64,000 nt of DNA, taken from JAMDEO01 sp963775295. GTDB lineage: Bacteria > Actinomycetota > Thermoleophilia > RBG-16-64-13. The DNA is taken from contig CAVZIK010000006.1 in assembly GCA_963775295.1 (NCBI GenBank), positions 1,922,001 through 1,986,000 on the forward strand, written 5' to 3'. Both the position numbers and the translations under genes were made by a program. The notes beneath the pieces are model-generated. The model was given only the letters and a program-made list of their open reading frames with translations, had not been told where the DNA came from and did no database searches. This document shows, one piece after another, positions 22,992 through 32,688 of the stretch (the first letter of the stretch is position 1; each line of letters opens with the position of its first letter).

Positions 22992-25724
22992 ATGGTGAAG
23001 ACATTCGGCAGCGGCCCCTTCGACGCTTGGACCACTATCGACCTTTCCGGCGGACCCTGCTGGATCGCCGGGTTGCAGGCCTTGACCAAAAACACCGGCC
23101 GCGAGCTCGGGCGGCTCCCGTACTCTATCCGGGTGCTCTTAGAGAACGCCCTCCGCCAATGCGGGCGCGGCGTTGTTGAAGAGCGTGATGTCCTGGCCCT
23201 ACTCGACTGGGACGCCACGGCAGTGGGACGTCCTGAACTGGCCTTCATGCCCTCGCGGGTATTACTCCAAGATTTCACCGGAGTGCCCTGCGTGGTGGAC
23301 CTTGCCGCTCTCCGCGCGGCGGTGGCTCGGACCGGCGGCGATCCCACGGTCATCAATCCTCGCGTCCCTGTGGATCTGGTTATCGATCATTCCGTCCAGG
23401 TGGACTACGCCGGCACGCCGGACGCATGCGCGCGAAATATGGCCCGGGAGATGAAGCGTAACACCGAGCGCTACTCGTTACTTCGCTGGGCGCAGGGCGA
23501 GTTCGACAATCTGCGTGTGTTACCGCCCGGCACCGGCATCTGTCACCAGGTCAATCTGGAGTACCTGGCCGAAGTGGTGCGCCGGGGCCCGGCCGCCGGC
23601 GCCGAGCCATGCGCTCCGGAAGAGCAGTGGGCCTACCCCGACACGGTCATTGGTACGGACTCGCACACCACCATGATCAACGGCTTGGGAGTGCTCGGAT
23701 GGGGTGTGGGGGGCATCGAGGCCGAGGCGGTCATGTTGGGGCAGCCCTACTTCATGCTGATCCCCCAGGTGGTTGGGGTCCGTCTTGTAGGGGCCCTCAC
23801 GGGACAAGCAGGCGCCACCGATCTCGTTCTCACTTTGACCGAGTTGCTGCGGGGCCTGGGTGTTGTGGGGCGCTTCGTGGAATACTTCGGCCCGGGCGCC
23901 CGGGGTCTCACGCCTGCCGATCGGGCTACGGTGGCCAACATGGCGCCGGAGTACGGGGCCACCTGTGGCTACTTCCCAGTGGACGAGCAGACTGTGGCAT
24001 ATCTGGCAGCTACCGGGCGTCCTCAGGAACTGTGCTCTCGTGTCGACGCCTACTGCCGTGCTCAGCGTCTACTTTGGGATTCGGGCGCGGCCGCCCCGGA
24101 ATACTCGTGGGTGATCGAACTCGATCTGGCGGACGTGAAGCCGAGTCTCGCCGGTCCCCGCCGTCCCCAGGAGAGGACTCGCCTCGAGAAGCTTCCTGAG
24201 AACTTCCGTCGTCATCTACCCGGGTTGGCGAACGGCAGGCGGAGCATACATAAGGCTAAGGTAGAGCTTGATAGCAAGCGCGAATTGATCCACGACGGCG
24301 ACGTCGTCATCGCCGCCATCACGAGTTGTACGAACACCTCGAATCCTGCCTTGATGTTGGCTGCCGGTCTTGTAGCGCGCAACGCTCTCAGGTTGGGGCT
24401 CATGCCCCCGAGTTGGGTCAAGACCAGTCTGGCGCCGGGATCACGGGCCGTGACCGGCTATCTGGCTGCGGCCGGACTGCTGGAACCTCTGGAAGCGCTA
24501 GGATTCTCGCTCGTCGGATATGGCTGCGCTACCTGCATCGGCAATAGCGGACCGCTACCCGAAAATCTCGTCGAGGCCATAAAGGAAGAGGGTCTGGTCG
24601 TTGCAGCCGTGCTCAGCGGCAACCGCAACTTCGAGGCGCGCATCCACCCATCGGTGAGGGCAAACTACCTCGCTTCGCCGGCACTTGTCGTTGCCTACGC
24701 CCTGGCCGGGACTGTGAACATCGACCTCACGTGCGAGCCCCTGGGGACGCGTGCGGACGGCAGGCCCGTGTACCTTAAGGATGTCTGGCCCGCGCCGGAG
24801 GAACTGGCCCAACTCGTGCCTGAGGCGCTGAGTCCGGGACTGTTCTTGATGGAGTACGCCGAGGCCCTCAGGGGCACCAAGGCTTGGCAGAAGATGACCG
24901 TGCCGGAGGGTGCGCTGTACCAATGGGACGCTGAATCGACTTACGTGAAGGAGCCGCCTTTCCTCACCGCCTTCACCGCCGCCCCCGGGGCCCCTGGTGA
25001 TGTTCGGGGGGCGCGAATATTGGCCATCCTCGGCGATTCCGTGACGACAGACCATATCTCTCCAGCGGGTGCGATCGCCCTGGATTCCCCCGCCGGTCGC
25101 TTTCTAAAGGAGCACGGGGTGAAGCGGGCCGAATTCAACACCTACGGGGCCCGGCGCGGCAACCACGAAGTGCTGCTACGGGGCACCTTCGCCAACGTTC
25201 GGTTGCGAAACCTGATGGCAGAGGGTCGGGAGGGCGGCTGGACAAAGCACCATCCGTCGGGTGAGATCCTGCCCATCTATGACGCCGCCACGCGTTACGC
25301 GGCGGAGAAGGTACCGCTGGTTGTCTTCGCGGGGCGGGAATACGGCACGGGCAGTTCGCGAGACTGGGCGGCCAAGGGTACGGCCTTGCTGGGCATCCGC
25401 GCGGTGATCGCGGAGAGCTTCGAGCGCATTCACCGAAGCAACCTGGTGGGGATGGGCGTCCTGCCCTTGGAACTGGCTCTGGACGTGACTATCGAGAGTC
25501 TGTGTCTGGACGGTTCGGAGACTGTCGACATCACGGGCATTGCGACCGACGTGCATGCTGGGGCCGAGGTCGCGGTGACGATCCGCCGGGCGACTGGGGA
25601 GCATCTCTCCCTGTCCTGCCGGGCTCGCCTCGACTCCACCACCGATGTCGAGTACTACCAACATGGCGGTGTGTTACCCCGCGTCCTCCGTCTGCAACTG
25701 GACCACCTCGCCTGTCAAATCTAG
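22992..25724 (+). CDS. acnA: aconitate hydratase
   Basis: A 910-aa aconitase of the AcnA type that interconverts citrate and isocitrate in the TCA cycle. Key features are IGTDSHTTMINGLGVLGWGVGG, the Fe-S ligand segments SCTNTSNPALMLAAGL and GCATCIGNSGPLPEN, and the C-terminal swivel domain with ILGDSVTTDHISPAGAI and YGTGSSRDWAAKG. The N-terminus (LPYSIRVLLENALR) is also canonical. It follows leuA closely in the same direction; leuA and aconitase act on related hydroxy acids, although they may simply be neighbours. AGGAAAGG lies upstream of the ATG. Confidence 0.96.
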   Translation: MVKTFGSGPFDAWTTIDLSGGPCWIAGLQALTKNTGRELGRLPYSIRVLLENALRQCGRGVVEERDVLALLDWDATAVGRPELAFMPSRVLLQDFTGVPCVVDLAALRAAVARTGGDPTVINPRVPVDLVIDHSVQVDYAGTPDACARNMAREMKRNTERYSLLRWAQGEFDNLRVLPPGTGICHQVNLEYLAEVVRRGPAAGAEPCAPEEQWAYPDTVIGTDSHTTMINGLGVLGWGVGGIEAEAVMLGQPYFMLIPQVVGVRLVGALTGQAGATDLVLTLTELLRGLGVVGRFVEYFGPGARGLTPADRATVANMAPEYGATCGYFPVDEQTVAYLAATGRPQELCSRVDAYCRAQRLLWDSGAAAPEYSWVIELDLADVKPSLAGPRRPQERTRLEKLPENFRRHLPGLANGRRSIHKAKVELDSKRELIHDGDVVIAAITSCTNTSNPALMLAAGLVARNALRLGLMPPSWVKTSLAPGSRAVTGYLAAAGLLEPLEALGFSLVGYGCATCIGNSGPLPENLVEAIKEEGLVVAAVLSGNRNFEARIHPSVRANYLASPALVVAYALAGTVNIDLTCEPLGTRADGRPVYLKDVWPAPEELAQLVPEALSPGLFLMEYAEALRGTKAWQKMTVPEGALYQWDAESTYVKEPPFLTAFTAAPGAPGDVRGARILAILGDSVTTDHISPAGAIALDSPAGRFLKEHGVKRAEFNTYGARRGNHEVLLRGTFANVRLRNLMAEGREGGWTKHHPSGEILPIYDAATRYAAEKVPLVVFAGREYGTGSSRDWAAKGTALLGIRAVIAESFERIHRSNLVGMGVLPLELALDVTIESLCLDGSETVDITGIATDVHAGAEVAVTIRRATGEHLSLSCRARLDSTTDVEYYQHGGVLPRVLRLQLDHLACQI

Positions 25725-25741
25725 CCCTTAGGGAGGCCGAA

Positions 25742-26899
25742 TTGGATATCTCCAAACCACGATATCGGGTCGTGGGCGAACGACGGCGCTTTGACGAACG
25801 GGACAACGTGCAGTCCCGTAACACGTTGGAGCCGGACAGCCCGGAGTACGAGGGCTTCTACGCCCTTCACCCCGAATGGAAGGAGAAGGACGACGCCATC
25901 CGAGCGCTTCCAGGCATGGGTCATGTGGGGAGCCCCTTGGATCTTCCGTTCCTCGGCGTGCAGTACGAGTTTCTGGCCAGCCTCGGCATGTCCGACCGGG
26001 TCGACGGTCCGGTCGCGCCGGTGAAACAAGAGATCTCTCCGGAGCGGGCGGCCGAGAAGGTCAAGGGCTTCGCCAAGCATCTCGGCGCGGATCTCGTCCG
26101 GATCGGGCCACTCAACCCTCTCTATGTCTACACGAATATCGGTAAGACCTGGCACGATTCGGCGCGTTCCTTCGGTCAACCCATTGAGTGTGTGCACAAG
26201 AGTGCCGTCAGTGTGGCGGTGGGCATCAATCCCCGGATGATCGAGACGGGACCCATCCTTCCGGAAGTAGTCGAGATCATGCGCGTATACGTCAAGTTGG
26301 CGAGCATCGCCGTGCAACTCGCGGGGTACATCCGCGCGCTTGGCTATCCCGCCCGGGCGAACGTCATGCCGAACTACGAAGTACTGGCTATACCTATCGC
26401 TATCGATGCTGGCATGGGGGAACTGGGGCGACACGGGATCATGATCACCAAGGAGTTGGGAAGCGCCCTCAAGTTGGCCACCATTACCACGGATCTACCC
26501 CTCGCCTATGACTCGCCCCGGGACATCGGTGTGGAGGAGTTCTGCAAGGACTGCAAGATCTGTGCGGAGACTTGTCCCAGCGGTGCTATCAGTCAGGGAG
26601 CTCCCAAGGAACTACGGGGGGTCCAGCGCTGGTCTATCAACCCGGAAGCCTGTTTCTCGGTGTGGAACGACACCGGCACGGATTGCGGAGTTTGCGTCGC
26701 AAGCTGTCCCTGGACCAACCCGCGTACGCGCTTTCACCGCCTGATGGTGGAGGTTGCTTCGAGGAAACGCAAGGCCGGTTGGTGGATGAGTCTCGCCGAC
26801 AAAGTCTTCTACGGAAAATTCAAGATGAGACGGCAGCCTCCCTGGTTCGAGGAGCCGGACCCGGGCTGGAAGAAATACAGGAGACTGGTTAGCAAATGA
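25742..26899 (+). CDS. reductive dehalogenase (RdhA)-like iron-sulfur protein
   Basis: A 385-aa protein resembling the catalytic RdhA family, cobalamin and [4Fe-4S] enzymes that remove halogens. The cluster motifs FCKDCKICAETCPSGAI (from about Cys268) and a second set, EACFSVWNDTGTDCGVCVASCPW, match RdhA spacing, as do GELGRHGIMITKELGSALKLATITTDLPL and YIRALGYPARAN. TTG start, five bases after GGGAGG. It has no twin-arginine signal and no RdhB anchor gene nearby, so it should be cytoplasmic. RdhA-like and QueG-like proteins share this ferredoxin pattern, so dehalogenase activity is not established. It overlaps uppP by four bases. Confidence 0.82.
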   Translation: MDISKPRYRVVGERRRFDERDNVQSRNTLEPDSPEYEGFYALHPEWKEKDDAIRALPGMGHVGSPLDLPFLGVQYEFLASLGMSDRVDGPVAPVKQEISPERAAEKVKGFAKHLGADLVRIGPLNPLYVYTNIGKTWHDSARSFGQPIECVHKSAVSVAVGINPRMIETGPILPEVVEIMRVYVKLASIAVQLAGYIRALGYPARANVMPNYEVLAIPIAIDAGMGELGRHGIMITKELGSALKLATITTDLPLAYDSPRDIGVEEFCKDCKICAETCPSGAISQGAPKELRGVQRWSINPEACFSVWNDTGTDCGVCVASCPWTNPRTRFHRLMVEVASRKRKAGWWMSLADKVFYGKFKMRRQPPWFEEPDPGWKKYRRLVSK

Positions 26900-27744
26900 C
26901 ACTCATTCAGGCCACCATTCTCGGACTCGTCCAAGGGCTCACCGAGTTTCTGCCCGTTTCGAGCTCCGCACACCTCCTCATCGTGCCGTGGCTTTTCGGA
27001 TGGCACCTCACCATGTCCATCGACCTCGAGAAGACTTTCGACGTGGCCTTGCACCTGGGGACGTTCATCTCCATCGTGGTGCTCATGCGACGGGACATCT
27101 GGAAGGTCCTGAAGGCATTCTTCGGCAGCATTTGGCGGCGCAAGATTGAGAGCGCCGAGGAGAAGCTGGCCTGGCTCCTTCTAATCAGCACCATCCCGGC
27201 TGGGCTCGTCGGCGTGGCTTTCGAGAGCTTCATCGAGGACAAGTTGGGGCAGCCTTGGCTCATCGGGATTCTCATCATCGCCTTCGGTTTCGTCCTGTGG
27301 GCCGTGGACTCGCTCGCTGCCCGCAAGAAGGATCTGGGCTCTCTGCATTGGTATCATGCCCTCTTCATCGGGGTCGCGCAGGCTCTTGCCCTGGCCCCAG
27401 GCGTGTCGCGCTCCGGAGTCACCCTCAGTGCCCTCAGGGGTCTGAAGATAAGCCGCGAAGAGGCCGTGCGATACTCCTTCCTGCTCACCGTTCCCATCAT
27501 CGGCGGGAGCGCCGTGTACAAAGGTCTCAAAGTGGCGTCGAACGGGGGACTTCCGGCGGGGACGGGGATGCCCTTCCTGCTGGGGACCATCACGGCAGCC
27601 ATCAGCGGGTTTGTGGCTGCTTGGTTCCTTCTGCGCTATGTGCGCAGCCATTCCTTGCGGCCGTTCGTCTGGTACCGCTTCGCGTTTGGCGTGCTGGTGC
27701 TGGCGCTCATCATCGCCGGGTTGCGGACGGCGGGAATCGCCTGA
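26896..27744 (+). CDS. uppP: undecaprenyl-diphosphatase
   Basis: A 282-aa polytopic membrane protein of the UppP/BacA family that dephosphorylates undecaprenyl pyrophosphate to recycle the lipid carrier for cell-wall synthesis, and can confer bacitracin resistance. Signature motifs are GLVQGLTEFLPVSSSAHL near the N-terminus and ALAPGVSRSGVTLSALRGL in the middle, with about eight hydrophobic helices. The start ATG overlaps the stop of the RdhA-like gene (ATGA), so it is translationally coupled. The next gene is convergent, ending two bases away. Confidence 0.96.
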   Translation: MTLIQATILGLVQGLTEFLPVSSSAHLLIVPWLFGWHLTMSIDLEKTFDVALHLGTFISIVVLMRRDIWKVLKAFFGSIWRRKIESAEEKLAWLLLISTIPAGLVGVAFESFIEDKLGQPWLIGILIIAFGFVLWAVDSLAARKKDLGSLHWYHALFIGVAQALALAPGVSRSGVTLSALRGLKISREEAVRYSFLLTVPIIGGSAVYKGLKVASNGGLPAGTGMPFLLGTITAAISGFVAAWFLLRYVRSHSLRPFVWYRFAFGVLVLALIIAGLRTAGIA

Positions 27745-27746
27745 CC

Positions 27747-29645
27747 CTACCAGGGCTGCTCCACGATCTCGTCGACCGGGATTCTTCCGCGGACAGAGTT
27801 CCCGAGGACGACTTCATCGGCCGCAACGAGGTCGTCGAGGGTAAGGGAGCGCTCCACCGCCCGAGTCTCCCGCATGAAGCGGGCCCTCCATATACCAGGA
27901 AGAAGACCATCGGACACCGGGGGGGTGACCCAGGTCGTACCGAAGCGTGCGAACAGGTTGGTGATCGCCCCCTCGGTCACGTGGTCGCGTCCGTTGAGAA
28001 AGACGGCGTCGAAGAATCCCAGTTTCGCCGCGCGCGCGTGCTCGCGATCGTAGAGAGGTCTATCGGCCGCCTTGTGCTGGAGGTGGTCGTCTTTTGATTC
28101 CACGCGAAAGGGAGAGAGCAGCACCCTGACGGGCGCAGCGGGTGGGTCCGGAAGCGCCCTGGTCTTCAGACTCATCTGGCCGGAGGTCTGCAGGTCTAAA
28201 CGGACCACGGCGGTCTCGGAGTGGGCAAGCGCGAGTGAAGCCAATTGGGCCCGGGCCGTTTCAAGGGCGAAAGGGATACCAAGCGCGACCGCAGAGCAAG
28301 TCATGCGCTCGAGATGCTCCTCGGCCAAGGGGTAACGAGCCAGAGGGGTCGCAGGCGCATCGACGTCGACTGCGGTCAGCAGCATGGTCTCGAAGATCCC
28401 GGTGACGGGTCCGAGGCCGGCTCGTCCGGTGCTTGTAGAGAAGTCATCACGGAAGACGAAGGCCGCCTTCGTCAAGGTTTCGTCGTATTCTTCCTGAGCG
28501 TCGGAGTTCCACACGACGCCGGAGCCGACTCCGAGCAAGCATCGCCCCTGCTCGTGAGCTACCGTGCGAATCGCCAGGTTGCAGGTGAAGTCTCCTCCCG
28601 GCAGAAAGAGGGCCACGGTGCCTGTGTACGCGCCACGCGGCTCCGATTCGAGGTCACGGATGATCTCCATGGTGTGATGCTTCGGCGCTCCCGTCACCGA
28701 TGCGCCTGGAAACGTGGCCTTCATGACGTCGAGCAAGCTTGTGCCGGGATTGAGATCGCCAACGACAGTACTTGCCATTTGCCACACCGTCCCATAGGGT
28801 TCTAGGGCGAACAGGGCGGGCACATGGACACTTCCCGTGCGGCAGACCCGCCCGAGGTCATTGCGCACCATGTCGACAATCATGAGGTTCTCAGCGCGGT
28901 CCTTCTCCGACCCCACGAGTTCGTAGGCGAGATCAACATCCTGGGAGCGGGTGGCGCCTCTCGGGCGGGTGCCCTTCATCGGCCGACTTTCCAGACGGTC
29001 GCCTCGGCGGCGAAGGAACAATTCGGGAGAGAGGGAGATCACTTGGAGAGGCCCCAGATCGAGAAAGGCCGCGTAAGGGACGGGATGCCCCGCCGCGCGG
29101 GCGAGAAAGTAGTCCGTGGGGTCCAAGCCCAGATCGAAACGGGCGCGCACGGTGTAATTGACCTGGTATGTGTCTCCTGCGGCGATGAGCGCGCGGACTT
29201 TGGCGATAGAGGCGCAGTACTCCGTTTGACTCTCGTTCAGGGTCAGAGCGGCTTGCGACGACGGCAGCGCGGCCACGGAGCCCGCGGGAACCGGCAATGC
29301 CGACTCTCGTACCGTTCCTCCCTCGTAGATTCCCATCCAGGCGAGGGGCAGACAGTCGGGAGTCAAGCGCTCGGAACAAGCCGTGGTGCGTGTGGTCTTG
29401 GTCGCCAACCCAAACGCGGCCCCGGCTTCGTAGGCAAGGTACCCGACGACGTAGAGACCTCGTCTCTGGGCGGCTTCCACGGATTCTATGAGGTTAGGGA
29501 CCTCCTCCGCCGTACGAGCTACGAGCACTTGCTTGGGTCGACTCAGCACCAGCGTGGGCTGCACGCCGCCGCCCGCCCGGGCCGGGCGCGGCGGCAGCCA
29601 GGCGCCGCCTGCAAAGATGGCCGTTCCGGCGCCCGTCTCCGTCAC
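27747..29645 (-). CDS. fused aminodeoxychorismate synthase component I and lyase (PabB-PabC)
   Basis: A 632-aa two-domain protein for p-aminobenzoate (folate) synthesis. Residues about 1-375 are the chorismate-binding PabB domain, with SPELFLRRRGDRLESRPMKGTRPRG (the PIKGT-type loop with its lysine), GSEKDRAENLMIVDMVRNDLG and SVTGAPKHHTMEIIRDLE. Residues about 400-632 are an aminotransferase class IV domain (4-amino-4-deoxychorismate lyase), with ARAAKLGFFDAVFLNGRDHVTEGAITNLF. It starts with GTG after GGGGAGG. Fused PabB-PabC proteins are known in several bacteria. The amidotransferase PabA is not in this window. Confidence 0.92.
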   Translation of the reverse strand: MTETGAGTAIFAGGAWLPPRPARAGGGVQPTLVLSRPKQVLVARTAEEVPNLIESVEAAQRRGLYVVGYLAYEAGAAFGLATKTTRTTACSERLTPDCLPLAWMGIYEGGTVRESALPVPAGSVAALPSSQAALTLNESQTEYCASIAKVRALIAAGDTYQVNYTVRARFDLGLDPTDYFLARAAGHPVPYAAFLDLGPLQVISLSPELFLRRRGDRLESRPMKGTRPRGATRSQDVDLAYELVGSEKDRAENLMIVDMVRNDLGRVCRTGSVHVPALFALEPYGTVWQMASTVVGDLNPGTSLLDVMKATFPGASVTGAPKHHTMEIIRDLESEPRGAYTGTVALFLPGGDFTCNLAIRTVAHEQGRCLLGVGSGVVWNSDAQEEYDETLTKAAFVFRDDFSTSTGRAGLGPVTGIFETMLLTAVDVDAPATPLARYPLAEEHLERMTCSAVALGIPFALETARAQLASLALAHSETAVVRLDLQTSGQMSLKTRALPDPPAAPVRVLLSPFRVESKDDHLQHKAADRPLYDREHARAAKLGFFDAVFLNGRDHVTEGAITNLFARFGTTWVTPPVSDGLLPGIWRARFMRETRAVERSLTLDDLVAADEVVLGNSVRGRIPVDEIVEQPW

Positions 29646-29664
29646 AGTCCTCCCCGCGAAGAAG

Positions 29665-30390
29665 CTAAGATGTATATCCGGCGAAGCTCTCGACGATGGT
29701 CTGGTCCTGCGGGATCTGCAACTGGGCCATCACCCTGTCCATCGCCGTGATCATCGGCGGCGGACCGACCACATAGTACGTGCAGCCTTTGGGGTCCGTG
29801 ATTTCTGCTCGCACTATATCCGCGGTGATGAACCCCCCGTGTCCGTTCCACGCTTCTGTGGGGTTGGTGATGACGTGGATAACGCGAAGCCCTGCGATCT
29901 TCCGTTCGAACTCGTCGAATTCGTCCTCGTAGACGATGCCATCCTCGGTCATGCTCCCATAGAAGACCGTGATCTCCTGACCTTCGATCCTACCGGCTCC
30001 GTCTGTATCGGCGAGATACCGCAACATGCTGCGCACGGGTGTCACCCCGATGCCTCCCGTGAGGAAGACTATCCTGGGGGTATCGTATCCGAACAAGAAG
30101 CGGCCATAAGGCCCTTCGATTTCGACCTCGGCTCCAATCGGAAGCGCATCGAGGAGATTCTTGAAATCGGAACCGGTGAGACGGGTGGTGAGTTCTACGA
30201 ACGATTCGGTGGGGGAATCAGCGTGGCTGAAATGGTGATCGAGAGGCCCACCGGAGGTGCTCAGGGTGACGGTAAACCACTGCCCGGCCTTGAACTCGTA
30301 CTCGGACGGACGCGAGAAGCGGTAGCTTGTGGTGTCGCTGCTGCGACGGATCTTTTCGAGAAGCTTGCTTGTGAAGGCCATGGCTGCCAT
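29665..30390 (-). CDS. ferredoxin-NADP reductase-type FAD/NAD(P)-binding oxidoreductase
   Basis: A 241-aa flavoprotein reductase. The N-terminal barrel has TSYRFSRPSEYEFKAGQWFTV and DHHFSHADSPTE (RxxS-like flavin region). The C-terminal NAD(P) domain has IVFLTGGIGVTPVRSMLRYLAD (glycine-rich) and YYVVGPPPMITAMDRVMAQL near the end. No [2Fe-2S] domain is attached, so it needs a separate partner. The ATG at 30390 lies nine bases after GAGGAGGT. Upstream ORF extension to 30564 overlaps the divergent gene and is not needed. Partner and substrate are unknown; the adjacent divergent DUF362 ferredoxin is a candidate. Confidence 0.88.
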   Translation of the reverse strand: MAAMAFTSKLLEKIRRSSDTTSYRFSRPSEYEFKAGQWFTVTLSTSGGPLDHHFSHADSPTESFVELTTRLTGSDFKNLLDALPIGAEVEIEGPYGRFLFGYDTPRIVFLTGGIGVTPVRSMLRYLADTDGAGRIEGQEITVFYGSMTEDGIVYEDEFDEFERKIAGLRVIHVITNPTEAWNGHGGFITADIVRAEITDPKGCTYYVVGPPPMITAMDRVMAQLQIPQDQTIVESFAGYTS

Positions 30391-30522
30391 CGATGGTCGA
30401 CCTCCTCGGTAGGCGTCGGAGCCTGCCCTCACGCGGGCCGGCCTCTGTGCGGGATAGAATAACAGCCGATCGACTCGACCGGCCCGACACTCGGGGCGAC
30501 GTCTGAGACAAGGAGGCCCGTG

Positions 30523-31737
30523 GTGGAAGCACTCGCATCGATGGTCGAGGTCGGACTGGACCATAGCCCGGTGGTGACGACCCGCTGTGCGGATTACGAA
30601 CTGGAGTCGGTGCGCGCAGCGGTTAAGCGGGTGTTGGAACCGCTCGGCGGGATAGCCGCGTTCGTCCGCCCCGGCGAACGGATCGCCCTGAAGCCCAATC
30701 TTCTCTTCGGAGTATCACCGGATCAGGGGATCACGACGCACCCGGCCGTGGTCACGGCGATGGCGGCTGAGGTCCGCGAAGCGGGTGCCTACCCCATCGT
30801 GGTAGAGAGTCCGGGTTCAGGCATCGTGCACGTGAAGGGGGTCATAGAACGGGTCTATCGCCGGACCGGCATGCGCGAAGCCGCCGATACGCATGGGTTC
30901 GAACTCAGCGGGGACATGGGGTGGGAAGCCGTCTCCAATCCCGAGGGCCGACTGGTCCGCCGGCTGGAAGTCATGGACCCCATCCTGAAGGCCGACGGGG
31001 TTATCAACCTGGCCAAGTTCAAGACACACGCGTTCATGATCTTCACAGGAGCTACCAAGAACATGTTCGGAGTGATTCCTGGTCTCAACAAGGTGGGCTA
31101 TCACGCTAAGCTGGCCGATCCGCTGCTGTTCGGCGACATGCTTCTGGACGTCGCCGGACTGATTCGACCCCGGCTGAGTTTGGTCGATGCCATCGTCGGT
31201 CTCGAGGGCATGGGCCCCGGTACCGGAGGCAAGGCCAGGCCGCTCGGCTTTCTCGTGGCCGGAACCGATACAGTGGCGATGGACGTGGCCTGTTGCCGTA
31301 TCGCCCGCATAGACACCACCGCCGTTCCGGTGCTTGAGGCAGCGAAGGCCCGGGGGATGTGGTGTGGGCGCGCGGCCGACATCGAAACCGAGGGAGTCCC
31401 CGTGGCCGACCTGGAGGTGAAGGACTTTCAACTGCCGGTGCGTCGAGCCAGAGAGGCCGGATCGAGCCCGATTGCTAGGTTGGAGCGTCTGACAAGACCG
31501 CTGATTCGCGGGGGGTTCAGCCCCATGCCGCGACCGAAAGCCGACCGATGCACCCTCTGCAGGTCCTGCGAGCGCGCGTGTCCGACCAAGGCGATGGGGA
31601 TGGGTGAGCAAGTGGCCAAAGTGGACGACAGTCTCTGCATCCGCTGCTATTGCTGTCACGAAGTCTGCCCCTCGGCCGCGATCGATCTGGATTTCGTCGG
31701 CCTGGGAAGGGCCATGCATCGACTGGGGCTGGTCTGA
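30523..31737 (+). CDS. DUF362 protein with C-terminal 4Fe-4S ferredoxin domain
   Basis: A 404-aa protein. The N-terminal DUF362 domain (about residues 25-290) includes KPNLLFGVSPDQGITTHPAVV, NLAKFKTHAFMIFTGATKNMFGVIPG and SLVDAIVGLEGMGPGTGGKARPLG, typical of this family of unknown biochemical function. The C-terminal ferredoxin domain holds two cluster motifs, CTLCRSCERACPTKAMGM and CIRCYCCHEVCPSAAI. AGGAGG lies six bases before the GTG at 30523 (three before the GTG at 30520, an alternative start). It shares a promoter region with the divergent flavin reductase. Its stop overlaps the start of the HAD phosphatase gene. Confidence 0.9.
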   Translation: MEALASMVEVGLDHSPVVTTRCADYELESVRAAVKRVLEPLGGIAAFVRPGERIALKPNLLFGVSPDQGITTHPAVVTAMAAEVREAGAYPIVVESPGSGIVHVKGVIERVYRRTGMREAADTHGFELSGDMGWEAVSNPEGRLVRRLEVMDPILKADGVINLAKFKTHAFMIFTGATKNMFGVIPGLNKVGYHAKLADPLLFGDMLLDVAGLIRPRLSLVDAIVGLEGMGPGTGGKARPLGFLVAGTDTVAMDVACCRIARIDTTAVPVLEAAKARGMWCGRAADIETEGVPVADLEVKDFQLPVRRAREAGSSPIARLERLTRPLIRGGFSPMPRPKADRCTLCRSCERACPTKAMGMGEQVAKVDDSLCIRCYCCHEVCPSAAIDLDFVGLGRAMHRLGLV

Positions 31738-32579
31738 TGGATCGCGCGGACAAACGGCCGATCCGTCTCGTCGCGCTCGATCTGGACGGTGTGGTCTATC
31801 GGGGCGGCTTGGTTCTGCCGGGCGCGGTCAAAGCCCTCAGGGACGTGCTCTCTCGGGGCCTAGACCTGCGCTATGTCAGTAACAATTCCACAGCACACCG
31901 GCGCACGGTGTCCGAGCGGCTGGCTAAGATGGGGGTGCCGGCGGGGGAGAGCCGAGTGCTCACTTCGGGGTACGTGACAGGACGGTGGCTGCGCGCCCGC
32001 CTTTCGGAGGGCGCGCCGGTGATGGTAGTGGGGGAGGATGGCCTGATCGCGGAATTGCGGGAGGCGGGGTTAGACGCATTTCACGCAAGTGGCGAGGCGG
32101 CCGGCGACGCGGCGCACGGCGTAACCGGAAAGGTCCCGAAGGCCGTGGTAGTTGGGATGGACCGCGCGTTCACCTTCGGCTCACTGGCGGCCGCGCAGAA
32201 GGCCATCATGGACGGGGCGCTGTTCGTCGCAACCAACCGGGACGCTACGTTCCCCACCCCCGATGGACTGGTTCCTGGCTCGGGGGCGATCGTAGCCGCG
32301 GTAGCCACCGCCGCTCAGACGGAGCCCGTGCTTATCGGCAAGCCGTCGACAGCTTTGGCCAAAGCGCTGGAAGAAGCGTCGGGAGTCTCCCCCGCGGATA
32401 CCGTCTTCGTGGGTGACAGGGTGAGCACCGACATCGTCATGGGACATGAGGCAGGCATGGTCACCGTCCTGGTGTTGACGGGGGTAAGCAGGGTTGGCGA
32501 CCCCGGGAATTCGCTGGCCGATTACGTCATCAAGGATCTCACGGAACTCGCCGGAGTCCTGGAGCGGCTGGGTGCCTGA
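31737..32579 (+). CDS. HAD superfamily IIA phosphatase (NagD-like)
   Basis: A 280-aa haloacid-dehalogenase-type phosphatase. The nucleophile motif is LDLDGVVYRGG, followed by LRYVSNNSTAHRRTV (motif II), GKPSTALAKALEEASG (Lys of motif III) and VFVGDRVSTDIVMGHEAGM (acidic motif IV). This pattern matches the NagD/4-nitrophenylphosphatase group, which dephosphorylates small metabolites such as nucleotides and glycolytic intermediates. The ATG overlaps the previous stop (TGATG), so coupled translation with the DUF362 gene is likely. Natural substrate not assignable. Confidence 0.92.
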   Translation: MDRADKRPIRLVALDLDGVVYRGGLVLPGAVKALRDVLSRGLDLRYVSNNSTAHRRTVSERLAKMGVPAGESRVLTSGYVTGRWLRARLSEGAPVMVVGEDGLIAELREAGLDAFHASGEAAGDAAHGVTGKVPKAVVVGMDRAFTFGSLAAAQKAIMDGALFVATNRDATFPTPDGLVPGSGAIVAAVATAAQTEPVLIGKPSTALAKALEEASGVSPADTVFVGDRVSTDIVMGHEAGMVTVLVLTGVSRVGDPGNSLADYVIKDLTELAGVLERLGA

Positions 32580-32614
32580 CCTTCCCAGAAAGAATTGAAC
32601 CGGCCGAGTATCTA

Positions 32615-32643
32615 TTGACGGCTCGCGCGGCTTTCTGTACTAT
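32615..32643 (+). promoter_or_regulatory. promoter of the Rrf2 regulator
   Basis: TTGACG (32615-32620) and TACTAT (32638-32643) are separated by exactly 17 bases, a near-consensus sigma-70-type pair, about 45 bases before the Rrf2 GTG. GGAGG at 32673-32677 supplies the ribosome site. CCAGTTTAGTGTAGTAACC just downstream is a candidate autoregulatory site, but no clear inverted repeat is seen. Confidence 0.65.
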
Positions 32644-32688
32644 TCCGACCAGTTTAGTGTAGTAACCCTCACGGAGGCATGCGGCCAG

